Origin: DATKZH01 sp964475955 | GTDB lineage: Bacteria > Planctomycetota > Planctomycetia > Pirellulales > Thermoguttaceae | NCBI GenBank assembly: GCA_964475955.1 | Contig: CAYYZY010000046.1 | Location: 1 to 46,188 of the forward strand | DNA: 46,188 nucleotides | Reading direction: 5' to 3' | Shown: one piece after another, positions 31,306 to 39,638 of the stretch | Numbering within the stretch: position 1 is the first letter of the stretch | How the letters are laid out: each line of letters begins with the position of its first letter | The notes under the pieces: generated by a model | The model's input: the letters and a program-made list of their open reading frames with translations, nothing else | Databases searched by the model: none | Told to the model about the DNA's origin: nothing | Translations under genes and position numbers: made by a program

Positions 31306-33936
31306 TCAGCCCTCGCGGACCGATTCGATCACCGCGAGCAGCCGGTCGCGGATTTCGGCAAGACGCGCTTCGTCTTCCAGCTTGCGCCCCGACGGGTCGG
31401 TGACGTAAAACACGTCGACCACCTGATCGCCGTACGTGGCGATTCGTGCCCGGCTGACCGAAAGGCCCGACTCGAACAGCGATCGGGCGATGGCGAACAG
31501 CAGCCCCGGGCGGTCGGCCGCGAAGACGTCGAAGATGGTGTGCGACCTTGACGTGCTGTTGTCAATCTGGACACGCTTCTGGGCCACGGAGATCGCGGGC
31601 TCATGGTGGTTGCCGATTCGCCACGTGCGCCGAAACGCCGGGGCCTGGCCCTCCGAGGCGCGAAGGCTGGCCACCAGCGCCCCCTCGACGCGCTTCATCC
31701 GCTCCGGCGGCGGCGGGCCGGCGTAGTCGGGATCGCGGACCTCGAACCGGTCGAGCACCAGCCCGTCGGCCAGCGTGTTGATCTCGGCGGCGAGGATCAC
31801 CAGTCCCTGGCTCGCCAGCGCCCCGGTCAGCCGGTGGAAGACGCCCGGCGCAATCGCCTCCCGCGTGGCCACGGTGAACTCCACTGTGTCGGTTTCGCGT
31901 TGGTGGACGCCTCGGGCGCTCACCTCGTCGTCAGCCAGACCGTGAAGCAGGCGCAGGTCGGCGGCGATCTGTTCCGCCGCCGTCCCGTGCAGGTAGGTGG
32001 CCGGCAGCTCCGCCACCTGGCGCTGGAACCAGGGACCTTCCTCCTCCGGTTGCAGGAGCGCGGCGACCGCGTCGCGCCGGCCGCGCAGGTGCTCTTCGGG
32101 GTCGACGGCCCCGACGTCGCCGGCCAGGTAGTGCAACGTCCGCTCGTACAGGTCGGCGAGCACTTCCGCCTTCCAACTGTTCCACACGCCCGGCCCCACC
32201 GCCGCCTGGTCGCACGCGGTGACCAGAAAGAGCATCCCCAATCGCTCCGGCGAGCCGACCTCGACTGCGAAGCGGACGGCCAGTTGCTCGTCGCTCGTAT
32301 CGCGACGAAAGGCCAGGTGGCTCATCACGAGATGACGGTGGACGAGGAATTCCAGGTCGTCGGTATCCCGCGAGTCGAGCCCCAGACGCTCGGCCGTGCG
32401 GCGCGCCACGTGCCGCCCCAGCTCGCTGTGGTCTTCCGGGTATCCCTTTCCCAGGTCGTGGATGAGCAGGGCCAGGTGCAGCACGCGCTTGCGTCGCAGC
32501 CGGCGGTAGACCCGCCCGAGCGGGCCCGGGTCGTGCCGCAGCTCGGTCGCCTCGTCGACCGCCTGGAAGCTGTGTTCGTCGACCGTGTATTTGTGGTACT
32601 GGCTGAACTCGAACAGCCCTCGGGCGTGGGCGAACTCCGGGATGAACCGTTCGAGCAGGCGCAATTCGTGGAGCTGGCGAAGCATCTCCCCCAGCCGGGC
32701 CGGGTGCCCCAACAGCGAGCGGAAATGCTCGAGGGCCTGCGGCGAGAGGGGCTCGTGCGGCCCGGCCGATTCGCGGTGCAGAAGCTCCCGCGTTTCGGGG
32801 TCGATCGGCTTGTCGTACAGGTTGGCCAGGTCGACCAGCTCCATGACGACGTCGAGGTTCTCCCGCAGGCGCCGGCGTCCCGCCCGGGTGGCCATGATGG
32901 AGTGGGGCCCCACGCGGAAGCCGCCGGCAGCGCGATGCCCGAACAGATCGGCCGCCACGCGCCGCACCGGCCCCTTCGACCGGGCCTTCTCGGTCATCCG
33001 CGTGGCGACGTGGCTCACCTGATCGGTGTGGCGGAAGTAGTCGCGCATGAACCGCTCGACCGCCAACAGGCCCGACTCCGCCCGGTACCCGAGCCGCTCG
33101 GCGAGGCGAACCTGCTCCCATCGGTCGAGCACGTCGACCGACCGGCCCAGGTGCAGGTGCATCTCGTTGCGGAGCCACAGCAGGAACTCGCGCGCCGCCC
33201 GAATCGCCGCGTAGTCGTCGTGCGAAAGGGCTTTGCGATCGCGCAGCTCGTCGGGTTCGGGCGTGCCGTAGCGGACCATGCCGATCCACCGGACCAGTTG
33301 CACGTCGCGGAGCGTGCCCCGCGAGCGCTTCACGTTCGGCTCGAGCAGGTAGACCGTCTCGCCGAACTTAATTCGCTCCTCGAGACGCTCCCTTTCGATC
33401 TCGCCGATCAACCGGGTCCCCCGGCGGGCGACCATCGTTTCGAACCGGCGCATGTAGCGGCAGAAGAGCGTAACGCTGCCGAAGAGGAAGCGGGACTCGA
33501 TCAACGAGGTGCTGATCTGGGCATCCTGGGAGGCCAGGCGCACGGCCTCCTCGGGCGTCCGCACGCTGTGCCCCAGCACGAGGCCGGAATCGACCACGTC
33601 GCGGAACAGCCGCTCGGCGACCCGGCGGACCGGCTCCTCGGCCCGTCGGCCCTGGAGGACCATCAGGTCGACGTCGGAGAAAGGAGCCACGTCGCGGCGC
33701 CCGTAGCCGCCGTGCGGCACCAGGGCGATCTGCCCTCGCAACGATTCGCGGTGGCCCGGCCGCAGATCGGCCAGTGCGGCGGCGAACAGCTCGAGGATCA
33801 CCTCGTCGCGAATGTCCGCGGCCAGCGCGCAGACGGCCGGCCCCGACGCCCCCTCGTCGTGGCGCATTTCGAGCCGTCGGCGCCCTTCGGCGAGCCGCTG
33901 CCTGGCAGCCAGCACGTGAGGTCGAAGCCCGGACAT
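31306..33936 (-). CDS. glnD: Bifunctional uridylyltransferase/uridylyl-removing enzyme
   Basis: 876 residues, full length. Nitrogen sensor that adds UMP to PII when nitrogen is short and removes it when glutamine is high. Domains in order: nucleotidyltransferase with HGGYGRRDVAPFSDVDLMVL (75-94; catalytic Asp88 and Asp90), helical linker, HD phosphohydrolase domain with HKYTVDEHSFQAVDE and LALLIHDLGKGYPEDHSELG, then two C-terminal ACT domains that sense glutamine (TVEFTVATREAIAPGVFHRL and TIFDVFAADRPGLLFAIARS). It is the last gene of amt-glnB-glnD on the minus strand; the 357-bp gap from glnB may contain its own promoter. Confidence 0.95.
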   Translation of the reverse strand: MSGLRPHVLAARQRLAEGRRRLEMRHDEGASGPAVCALAADIRDEVILELFAAALADLRPGHRESLRGQIALVPHGGYGRRDVAPFSDVDLMVLQGRRAEEPVRRVAERLFRDVVDSGLVLGHSVRTPEEAVRLASQDAQISTSLIESRFLFGSVTLFCRYMRRFETMVARRGTRLIGEIERERLEERIKFGETVYLLEPNVKRSRGTLRDVQLVRWIGMVRYGTPEPDELRDRKALSHDDYAAIRAAREFLLWLRNEMHLHLGRSVDVLDRWEQVRLAERLGYRAESGLLAVERFMRDYFRHTDQVSHVATRMTEKARSKGPVRRVAADLFGHRAAGGFRVGPHSIMATRAGRRRLRENLDVVMELVDLANLYDKPIDPETRELLHRESAGPHEPLSPQALEHFRSLLGHPARLGEMLRQLHELRLLERFIPEFAHARGLFEFSQYHKYTVDEHSFQAVDEATELRHDPGPLGRVYRRLRRKRVLHLALLIHDLGKGYPEDHSELGRHVARRTAERLGLDSRDTDDLEFLVHRHLVMSHLAFRRDTSDEQLAVRFAVEVGSPERLGMLFLVTACDQAAVGPGVWNSWKAEVLADLYERTLHYLAGDVGAVDPEEHLRGRRDAVAALLQPEEEGPWFQRQVAELPATYLHGTAAEQIAADLRLLHGLADDEVSARGVHQRETDTVEFTVATREAIAPGVFHRLTGALASQGLVILAAEINTLADGLVLDRFEVRDPDYAGPPPPERMKRVEGALVASLRASEGQAPAFRRTWRIGNHHEPAISVAQKRVQIDNSTSRSHTIFDVFAADRPGLLFAIARSLFESGLSVSRARIATYGDQVVDVFYVTDPSGRKLEDEARLAEIRDRLLAVIESVREG

Positions 33937-34293
33937 GGCAGCGCAGGAGAATGAGGAGCTAGGGATCGGGGACGCGAGATCAGCGGTGAGGCGCCCGGGG
34001 CGCGCGCCCGGGATCGAAACGACCGCCCGCGGGGCACGACGGCAACGTGCCTGGCATGATGGAAGCGTTCTCCCCGGGCATTTCCGCGATGGACGTATCG
34101 ATCCTCCGCGCCGACTGCCGACCGGCCTGCTTCGCGTGGGCGATCCGCGGCCGCGCGCCTCCTACTACAGCGCAAGATCGACCAACGGCCGACTTCGACG
34201 TGAAGCAGGGCAAAACGCGTGATCGCTTTGGGAAATCTGGACACCGCTCCAGGTTGCCCAATCCGGCATCCGAGTCGAACCTGCGCTGTCGTA
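33937..34293. other. Intergenic region glnB to glnD, 357 bp
   Basis: No gene supported. A GC palindrome-like stretch (two CCCGGG boxes around a GCGCGCG centre, 33994-34012) sits 58-76 bp upstream of the glnD start. No -24/-12 promoter was found here. Confidence 0.4.
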
Positions 34294-34632
34294 CTACAAG
34301 GCGTCCCGGTCGAGCTCGCCCGTGCGGATGCGGATCGTCTGCGAAAGATCGCTGACGAAGATCTTCCCGTCGCCGGTCTGGCCGGTCTGGGCCGCCTGGA
34401 TGATCGTGTCGACCACGCCCTTGAGGTCGCTCTCCGGGACGACGATCTCGATCTTGATCTTGGGCACGAAGTCGACGGCGTACTCGGTGCCGCGGTACAT
34501 CTCGGTATGCCCCTTCTGCCGTCCGAAGCCGCGGACCTCGCTGACGGTCATCCCGCGCACGCCCCGGTCGGCCAGCGCGTCTTTCACCTCTTCCAGCTTG
34601 AAATGCCGGATGATCGCTTCCACCTTCTTCAT
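34294..34632 (-). CDS. glnB: Nitrogen regulatory protein P-II
   Basis: 112 residues, exact PII length, from the ATG at 34632 (MKKVEAIIRHFKLEEVKDAL). The T-loop reads GFGRQKGHTEMYRGTEYAVD with Tyr51, the uridylylation target of GlnD, conserved. The ATP/2-oxoglutarate-binding parts (TGDGKIFVSDL, IRIRTGE) are intact. A trimer signals the 2-oxoglutarate and energy state. It lies between amt and glnD on the same strand; pairing with amt suggests that it also plugs the ammonium channel as GlnK does, and sequence alone does not separate GlnB from GlnK here. Confidence 0.95.
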   Translation of the reverse strand: MKKVEAIIRHFKLEEVKDALADRGVRGMTVSEVRGFGRQKGHTEMYRGTEYAVDFVPKIKIEIVVPESDLKGVVDTIIQAAQTGQTGDGKIFVSDLSQTIRIRTGELDRDAL

Positions 34633-34770
34633 CGCACGACTCCCTGCTCGCGCCCCGCCCACGTCGCGAGCACACCGGCTCGGGCGGCACGTCTTCTATC
34701 TCTCGGGCCAAATCTATCCGCTTTGCTTCAACGCGTCCAGCGCTGCCGGGGCGGTCGGGTTGCGGCCGGC

Positions 34771-34845
34771 AGGGTGGGTCGAGGTACGAGACCCACACGG
34801 CGCTTGGAGGTTACGCGTGGGGCTCGTACCTCGACCCATCCCTAC
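34771..34845. repeat. Inverted-repeat element, family D copy 2
   Basis: Left arm 34771-34799 (AGGGTGGGTCGAGGTACGAG and ACCCACACG) pairs with right arm 34814-34845 (CGCGTGGGGCTCGTACCTCG and ACCCATCCCTAC). It stands in the gap between amt and glnB. Confidence 0.75.
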
Positions 34846-34885
34846 GATGCGTCTTCAGCGTACCGCGCCTCTTCAACTCAATTGC

Positions 34886-36289
34886 TCAGATAAAAATGTA
34901 CCCTTCTTCGCCGTGTTGGCTCAGGTCGAGGCCCTCGATCTCTTCGTCGCGTGAGACGCGGAGCCCCATCGTGGCGTCGAGGACCTTCAACAGCACGAAG
35001 GTGACGACGATCGCCAACGCCCAGGTCGCCGCCACGGCGATTGCCTGGTTGACGATCACGGTGCCGCCGTCGACGAGCCCCAGGTCTTCCGTTCCCCCGG
35101 CCACCGCCTTGGTGGCGAACACGCCGGTGAGCAAGGCTCCCAGCGTACCGCCGAAGCCGTGTACGCCGAAAACGTCGAGCGAGTCGTCATAGCCAAAACG
35201 CGATTTGAGCGACGTGCAGGCCAGGAAGCAACCCACCCCCGCGGCCAGCCCGACCACCATTCCCCAAACCGGTTGGATGAACCCGGACCCCGGCGTGATG
35301 CAGACCAGCCCGGCCACCACGCCGGAGCACGTGCCCAGCAGGGTCGGCTTGCCGCGCGTGATCCATTCGCAGGCCGCCCAGCCCAGTCCGCCGGCCGCCG
35401 CGGCGAAGTGGGTCACGGCGAACGCGCTGGCGGCCAGGCCGCCGGCCTCCAGGGCGCTGCCGCCGTTGAAGCCGAACCAGCCGACCCAAAGCATCGTCGC
35501 GCCCACCGCCGTATACGTGAGGTTGTGGGGCGGCATCGGCTCCGAACCGTAGCCCAGGCGTTTGCCGATTAGCAGGGCGCACACCAGGGCCGAGACTCCC
35601 GAGCTGATGTGGACCACCGTGCCCCCGGCGAAGTCGAGCGCGCCGCTGATGCCCAGGTACTCATTGCCGTGGGCGAGCACGCCGCCGTCCCACACCGCGT
35701 GGCACAACGGACAGTAGACCAATGTCCCCCACACGATCATGAACACGACCATCGTGCTGAACTTCATCCGCTCGGCGAACGCGCCCACGATCAAGGCCGG
35801 CGTGATCACGAAGAACATCCCCTGAAACAGCATGTGCGTGAGCCGCGGGATCGTCCCCTCCATGGGCAGCTCGCCGCCGCCCATTTGTACGCCGTTCATC
35901 GCCAGGAACTCGAGATTGCCGATCACCGGCCCGTCGCCGCCGAATGAAAGCGAGTAGCCCCACAGGGCCCAGATCACCGTCATCAGGGCCATCAGGAAGA
36001 CGCACTGCATCATCACGCCGAGCACGTTCTTCTTGCGCACCAGCCCGGAGTAGAACAGGGCCAGCCCGGGGCCGGTCATCATCAGCACCAGCGCGCTGCT
36101 GGTGAGCATCCAGGCGTTGTCGCCCGTGTCGAGCCCCGGCGAGGTCTCGGCGTTTTCTGTGGTTGAGGGCGCATCCGGTCCCGGTTCGCCAGTTTCGGCC
36201 GCCAGTGCATCGGGCGTCCAGCAGAGTGCCGCTACCAGCGCAATCAGGCCGGCGCCACGCCAGAGCGTCAGGCTTCTTGAAGCATTCAT
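34886..36289 (-). CDS. amt: Ammonium transporter
   Basis: 467-residue Amt/MEP/Rh channel from the ATG at 36289. A cleavable signal peptide (to about residue 31, ending ALAAE) is followed by an acidic Ser/Thr-rich segment and then about eleven transmembrane helices, starting DNAWMLTSSALVLMMTGPGL and ALFYSGLVRKKNVLG. Twin-histidine motifs are kept: FAGGTVVHISSGVSALV and FGVHGFGGTLGALLTG. The short C-terminal tail (LRVSRDEEIEGLDLSQHGEE) matches the regulated Amt type that PII contacts. First gene of amt-glnB-glnD, with a sigma-54-like promoter 128 bp upstream, so expression under nitrogen shortage is likely. Confidence 0.95.
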   Translation of the reverse strand: MNASRSLTLWRGAGLIALVAALCWTPDALAAETGEPGPDAPSTTENAETSPGLDTGDNAWMLTSSALVLMMTGPGLALFYSGLVRKKNVLGVMMQCVFLMALMTVIWALWGYSLSFGGDGPVIGNLEFLAMNGVQMGGGELPMEGTIPRLTHMLFQGMFFVITPALIVGAFAERMKFSTMVVFMIVWGTLVYCPLCHAVWDGGVLAHGNEYLGISGALDFAGGTVVHISSGVSALVCALLIGKRLGYGSEPMPPHNLTYTAVGATMLWVGWFGFNGGSALEAGGLAASAFAVTHFAAAAGGLGWAACEWITRGKPTLLGTCSGVVAGLVCITPGSGFIQPVWGMVVGLAAGVGCFLACTSLKSRFGYDDSLDVFGVHGFGGTLGALLTGVFATKAVAGGTEDLGLVDGGTVIVNQAIAVAATWALAIVVTFVLLKVLDATMGLRVSRDEEIEGLDLSQHGEEGYIFI

Positions 36290-36691
36290 GGTTCCGCATC
36301 CCGTGTGTCGATCCGATCCCCTGGTACCCACTGCGAACGTAAGGCGGAACGCGGCCGCTGCGCAGAACCCGCGCACGCGCGATCGCCGAGCGCTCTGAAC
36401 CTCGCTGGAAAGGCAACGCAACCCCCATGCCAACCGATGCCGGCTTGCCCCCCGGCAAACTCCGTAACGTATTCTTCGGAAACAACTTAGAACCAAGCCC
36501 CAGAGGCGCCTCGGCGCGAGATCAGCACAGGCCGCCCCGCCGCGTGCCCGGTCGCTAAGCAGCTTGTGCGAGAGGAGCGCGCAGCATCCGGGCGCCCGTC
36601 GTTCGTCCGGATGGCGGCCTTTGCCCCCAACGGGGGGAGACGCAGCACCACAGCGTCCCGAAAGCATGCGCGCACCGTGCGAACGAAGACC
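36290..36691. other. Intergenic region amt to adenosyltransferase, 402 bp
   Basis: Contains the sigma-54 promoter of amt. The part 36600-36660 (minus strand CGTCTCCCCCCGTTGGGGGC and downstream GCCGCCATCC) has the layout of a family B element with a different stem sequence, too diverged to call. No gene supported. Confidence 0.45.
36417..36432 (-). promoter_or_regulatory. Sigma-54 (-24/-12) promoter upstream of amt
   Basis: TGGCATGGGGGTTGCG on the minus strand matches TGGCACGNNNNTTGCW with one change in the core and one at the last weak position; GG and GC have the required spacing. Transcription would start near 36405, giving a leader of about 115 bases before the amt ATG. Sigma-54 control of ammonium uptake is common. 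Confidence 0.65.
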
Positions 36692-37243
36692 CTACGGCGG
36701 CTTGCGCCACGGAACCTCGGGCCGGCCTGCGTCGGCGTTGATCGCCCGGGCGAGCACGAAGAGCAGGTCGCTCAGCCGGTTCAGATAGGCCCCCAGGACG
36801 GGCGAGATGGCTTCCTCGGCTTGGTCGATCGCCGCGAACAATCGCCGCTCGGCGCGGCGGCAGACGGCCCGGGCAACGTGCAACGTCGCCGCCGCCCGGG
36901 TGCCGGTCGGCAGGATGAAGTTCTGAAGCGGGGCCAAGTTGGACTGGAGTCGATCGATGTCGGACTCGAGGGCTTCGACGTGTTTCGGCCCGATGGTCCG
37001 GTTGTCTCGGGTGGCGTCCTCGAGCGTGGCCAACTCCGCGCCCACCTCGAACAGCTCGCACTGGACCCGCCCGAGGACGCCCTCGACCGATTCGGGCAAC
37101 GGCTCCGCCCGGGCGAGGCCCAGCAGCGAATTCAGCTCGTCGATCGTGCCGTAGGTTTCGGTGCGCGGGCACGCCTTCCTGACGCGTCGGCCGTCGAACA
37201 GGCCGGTCTCGCCCGAGTCGCCGGTCTTCGTGTAGAGCTGCAT
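36692..37243 (-). CDS. PduO-type ATP:cob(I)alamin adenosyltransferase
   Basis: 183 residues from MQLYTKTGDSGETGLFDGRR at 37243, the standard opening with the ATP-binding TKTGDxGxT loop. Further family features: YGTIDELNSLLGLAR, NFILPTGTRAAATLHVARAV, CRRAERRLFA and LNRLSDLLFVLAR near the end. It transfers the adenosyl group of ATP to reduced corrinoid to form adenosylcobalamin, the cofactor needed by the NrdJ encoded 10 kb away. It is divergent from the URO-D-like gene, 171 bp apart. The long open frame upstream of 37243 on this strand is a shadow of plus-strand genes. Confidence 0.93.
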   Translation of the reverse strand: MQLYTKTGDSGETGLFDGRRVRKACPRTETYGTIDELNSLLGLARAEPLPESVEGVLGRVQCELFEVGAELATLEDATRDNRTIGPKHVEALESDIDRLQSNLAPLQNFILPTGTRAAATLHVARAVCRRAERRLFAAIDQAEEAISPVLGAYLNRLSDLLFVLARAINADAGRPEVPWRKPP

Positions 37244-37340
37244 GGGTCGCCCCAGGTTGGTTGCCGCCGGGGCGCCGCCGGAACGCCGCCGGCCAAGGGG
37301 ATCGTCGAGCATCCGGTTGAGGAATGATAAGGTCGGGCGG

Positions 37341-37369
37341 CTGTCGAGGCCACCCCGAGCGAGTATAAT
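37341..37369 (+). promoter_or_regulatory. Probable sigma-70 type promoter for the URO-D-like gene
   Basis: Perfect TATAAT at 37364-37369, 17-bp spacer, CTGTCG as a poor -35 (three of six). The ATG follows 45 bp downstream. Confidence 0.5.
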
Positions 37370-37414
37370 GCCGCCGGTTTGGCTCGGCCCCCTGCCTCCG
37401 GAGGTGAACGGTCC

Positions 37415-38524
37415 ATGGGCGCATCTCGAGAGAAGACGCAACGAATTCGCGACGCCCTGGCCCACCGGGCGCCCGACCGCGTTCCGGCGGGGGAGTTCTT
37501 CTGGACGGGGTTTCTCAACCAGTACCGCCGCCGGCTGGGCGACGGGTTCGATCCCTATCGCCACTTCGACCTCGATTACGTCGTCGTCACCCCCAACATG
37601 GACCCCCGGATCCGGCCGTTCGACGTCGTGACCGAGACCGAAACCGACGTGACCGTCCGGACCGGCTTCGGGGCGACCATCCGCCGTTCGGGCGACGCGC
37701 CGATGCCCCGTTACGAAACCTTCTCGGTCGGCGCGCCGGAGCAGATGGCCGGGTTCGGCTTCGACGACCCGGCCGACCCGCGCCGTTTCTTCTCGGGCGG
37801 CGACGACCAGATCAACGGCGTCGGCGATTGCCTCGTGCGCGATCTGCCCGCCTGGGACGAACGGGTCGCTGCCTACGCCGACGATTTCGCCGTGTTCGGG
37901 TCGGTCTGTGAGCCGTTCGAGTACCTTTGGCGGATCATCGGCTCCGAGAACGCGCTCTACTGGATGAGCACGCACGCCGACCAGCTTGCGGAGTTCGTCG
38001 ATCGGCTGGGGGCCTTCTTGGTCCAATTCACCGCGGCGCAGATCGAGGCCGGGGCGGGCCGGTTGGCGGGGATGTACGTGTGGGGCGACGTGGCCTACGT
38101 CGGCGGGATGCTGTTCGGGGCCCCCCGGTGGCGCCGAGTGTTCAAGCCGCACGTCGAGGCCCTGATCGACCTCTGCCACCGGCACGATCTGGTGGTCGTC
38201 TACCACGGCTGCGGCGACGCCCGAGATATCTTCGACGACCTGGTCGAGCTGGGCCTCGACGGCTATAACCCGCTGGAGGCGAAGGCCGGACTCGACGCCG
38301 TTGCCCTGAAGGAGCAATACGCCGGCAAGCTGGCGATGGTGGGAAACATCGACGTGCGCGTGCTCGAGCGGGGCGACCCCGAAGCGATCCGCCGCGAGGT
38401 CCGCTACAAGCTTCAGGCCGCCCGCGGCGGCGGCTACGTGTTCCAGTCGGACCACTCCGTCTCCAGCAGCGTGGCCCCCGAAAGCTACGAGCTGGCGCTT
38501 GCCACGCTGCGCCAGAGCGGTTAG
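37415..38524 (+). CDS. Uroporphyrinogen-decarboxylase-family protein (MtaA/corrinoid methyltransferase-like)
   Basis: 369 residues from the ATG at 37415, preceded by GGAGGTGA. TIM-barrel URO-D fold: DALAHRAPDRVPAGEFFW, FGSVCEPFEYLWRIIG, GRLAGMYVWGDVAYVGGM, LVVVYHGCGDARDIFDDLVE, DGYNPLEAKAGLD, AMVGNIDVRVLERGD and VFQSDHSVSSSVAPESY. The His264-x-Cys266 pair (YHGCGD) matches two of the zinc ligands of MtaA-type methyltransferases, while the Arg/Asp-rich N-terminal substrate loop of true haem-pathway URO-D is not obvious. Such paralogues are abundant in planctomycetes and mostly uncharacterised. The next gene begins 12 bp downstream, so the two are probably co-transcribed. Confidence 0.75.
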   Translation: MGASREKTQRIRDALAHRAPDRVPAGEFFWTGFLNQYRRRLGDGFDPYRHFDLDYVVVTPNMDPRIRPFDVVTETETDVTVRTGFGATIRRSGDAPMPRYETFSVGAPEQMAGFGFDDPADPRRFFSGGDDQINGVGDCLVRDLPAWDERVAAYADDFAVFGSVCEPFEYLWRIIGSENALYWMSTHADQLAEFVDRLGAFLVQFTAAQIEAGAGRLAGMYVWGDVAYVGGMLFGAPRWRRVFKPHVEALIDLCHRHDLVVVYHGCGDARDIFDDLVELGLDGYNPLEAKAGLDAVALKEQYAGKLAMVGNIDVRVLERGDPEAIRREVRYKLQAARGGGYVFQSDHSVSSSVAPESYELALATLRQSG

Positions 38525-38536
38525 AAACCGTGCAGG

Positions 38537-39571
38537 ATGGCTTTCGATCCGTACGAAGAGTGGCTCCAGATCCCGGACAACCGGCGGCCGCCCGGGCCGT
38601 TCGACCTGCTCGGACTGTCGCCCGGGGAGACCGACGAACGGCGAATCCGCGACGCCACGGCGGCCCGCTACGAGCGCGTGCGCCAATTCGCTCTGGGCCC
38701 GCGGCGCAATGAGGCCAATCGCATCTTGTCGGAATTGGCCCAGGCGATGGCCGCGCTGCTTGATCCAGCCTCCCGGGATCGGGAAGCAAGTTGCGACTGG
38801 CAGGCCGCAAGCGGCGCCGCCCAGCCGGGTGGCGGGCAAAGGCCGACGCCCGAGGCGTTTGAAGTCGTCACCGCCTTGCCCGCCGACGAGCAGAATTCGG
38901 TCGTCGCCACCGTTCGCGACATGCATCCGGCGATGGGGGTGCTGGCCGATCTCGTGCTTCCGTCCTGGGGGGAAGGTGAGCCCAAGCGAATCGTCGCCCG
39001 CTTCGAAGACGGCGCGGGGCGCCGGTTCGGCGCGCCGGTCCTCATCGACATGTCGGCGGTTCCCGAGGAGCCGATCGTCTACTTGCGATTTCCCGGCGAC
39101 AAGCTTCGGTTCGTGGACGAGTGGTGGCACCGAGAGCGGCCCGTGCTGGTGCGCGTCTGTCGCCGCGACCGGCCGGCCACGTCACGCGACTTGCGTTGGG
39201 ACTCTCGCGACGGGCTGCTGACCGAGCCCTCGGCCGGCGGCCGGGTGACGCGGGAGACGGTGGGGGTCCGGTCGCACGGAAGATTCGAGCAGATCATCCC
39301 CGCCGGCACGCCGCTGCCCCATTTCCACCGACGCGCGTTCCGGACGACGCGACACAATCAGACTTCCATCGCGGTCACCGCAACCGCGCAACTCGGCGCC
39401 CGGCTGAGGACCCTCGGCAAGGTCGAGTTGGCCAAGATCCCACCCGCCCCGGCAGGCGTTCCCTGGATCGAGTGCACCTTCCGACTCGACTGGGACGGGC
39501 GCTTCACGCTGACCGGGCGCGATCCCGTGTCGGGAAGCCTGAAGATGAGCGTTTCGGGCCGGGCCGATTGA
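38537..39571 (+). CDS. Fusion of a J-like module with an Hsp70-type substrate-binding beta-domain
   Basis: 344 residues, no signal peptide. Residues 1-80 (DPYEEWLQIP, RPPGPFDLLGLSPGETDERR, FALGPRRNEANRILSELAQA, MAALLDPASR) match the J-like opening I know from planctomycete multi-domain proteins; the HPD tripeptide of real DnaJ is absent. Residues 105-235 are a beta-rich region (IVARFEDGAGRRFGAPVLID, VYLRFPGDKLRFVDEWW). Residues 243-344 resemble DnaK's substrate-binding beta-sandwich: FEQIIPAGTPLPHFHRRAF, HNQTSIAVTATAQ, LGKVELAKIPPAPAGVPWIE, FRLDWDGRFTLTGRDPVSGS. The roughly 380-residue ATPase domain of Hsp70 is missing. A peptide-binding holdase or adaptor role is inferred. It starts 12 bp after the URO-D-like gene. 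Confidence 0.6.
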   Translation: MAFDPYEEWLQIPDNRRPPGPFDLLGLSPGETDERRIRDATAARYERVRQFALGPRRNEANRILSELAQAMAALLDPASRDREASCDWQAASGAAQPGGGQRPTPEAFEVVTALPADEQNSVVATVRDMHPAMGVLADLVLPSWGEGEPKRIVARFEDGAGRRFGAPVLIDMSAVPEEPIVYLRFPGDKLRFVDEWWHRERPVLVRVCRRDRPATSRDLRWDSRDGLLTEPSAGGRVTRETVGVRSHGRFEQIIPAGTPLPHFHRRAFRTTRHNQTSIAVTATAQLGARLRTLGKVELAKIPPAPAGVPWIECTFRLDWDGRFTLTGRDPVSGSLKMSVSGRAD

Positions 39572-39638
39572 CGGCCCGCGGGGAGTCTCCGTACGCGGAA
39601 AGCGGAGCTTGCCGCGAAACGAGTAGCCCGGGAAGACG

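Noticed and set aside
31603..33954. A 783-codon plus-strand frame opposite glnD
   Set aside because: Shadow of glnD, whose domains are unmistakable.
36600..36660. Third copy of the family B hairpin near the adenosyltransferase gene
   Set aside because: The layout is similar (CGTCT, hairpin, GCCGCCAT) but the stem sequence is entirely different; two matches of layout are not enough.
37244..39130. N-terminal extension of the adenosyltransferase frame (812 codons in total)
   Set aside because: The enzyme begins at MQLYTKTGD; upstream codons are antisense to the URO-D-like and J-like genes.
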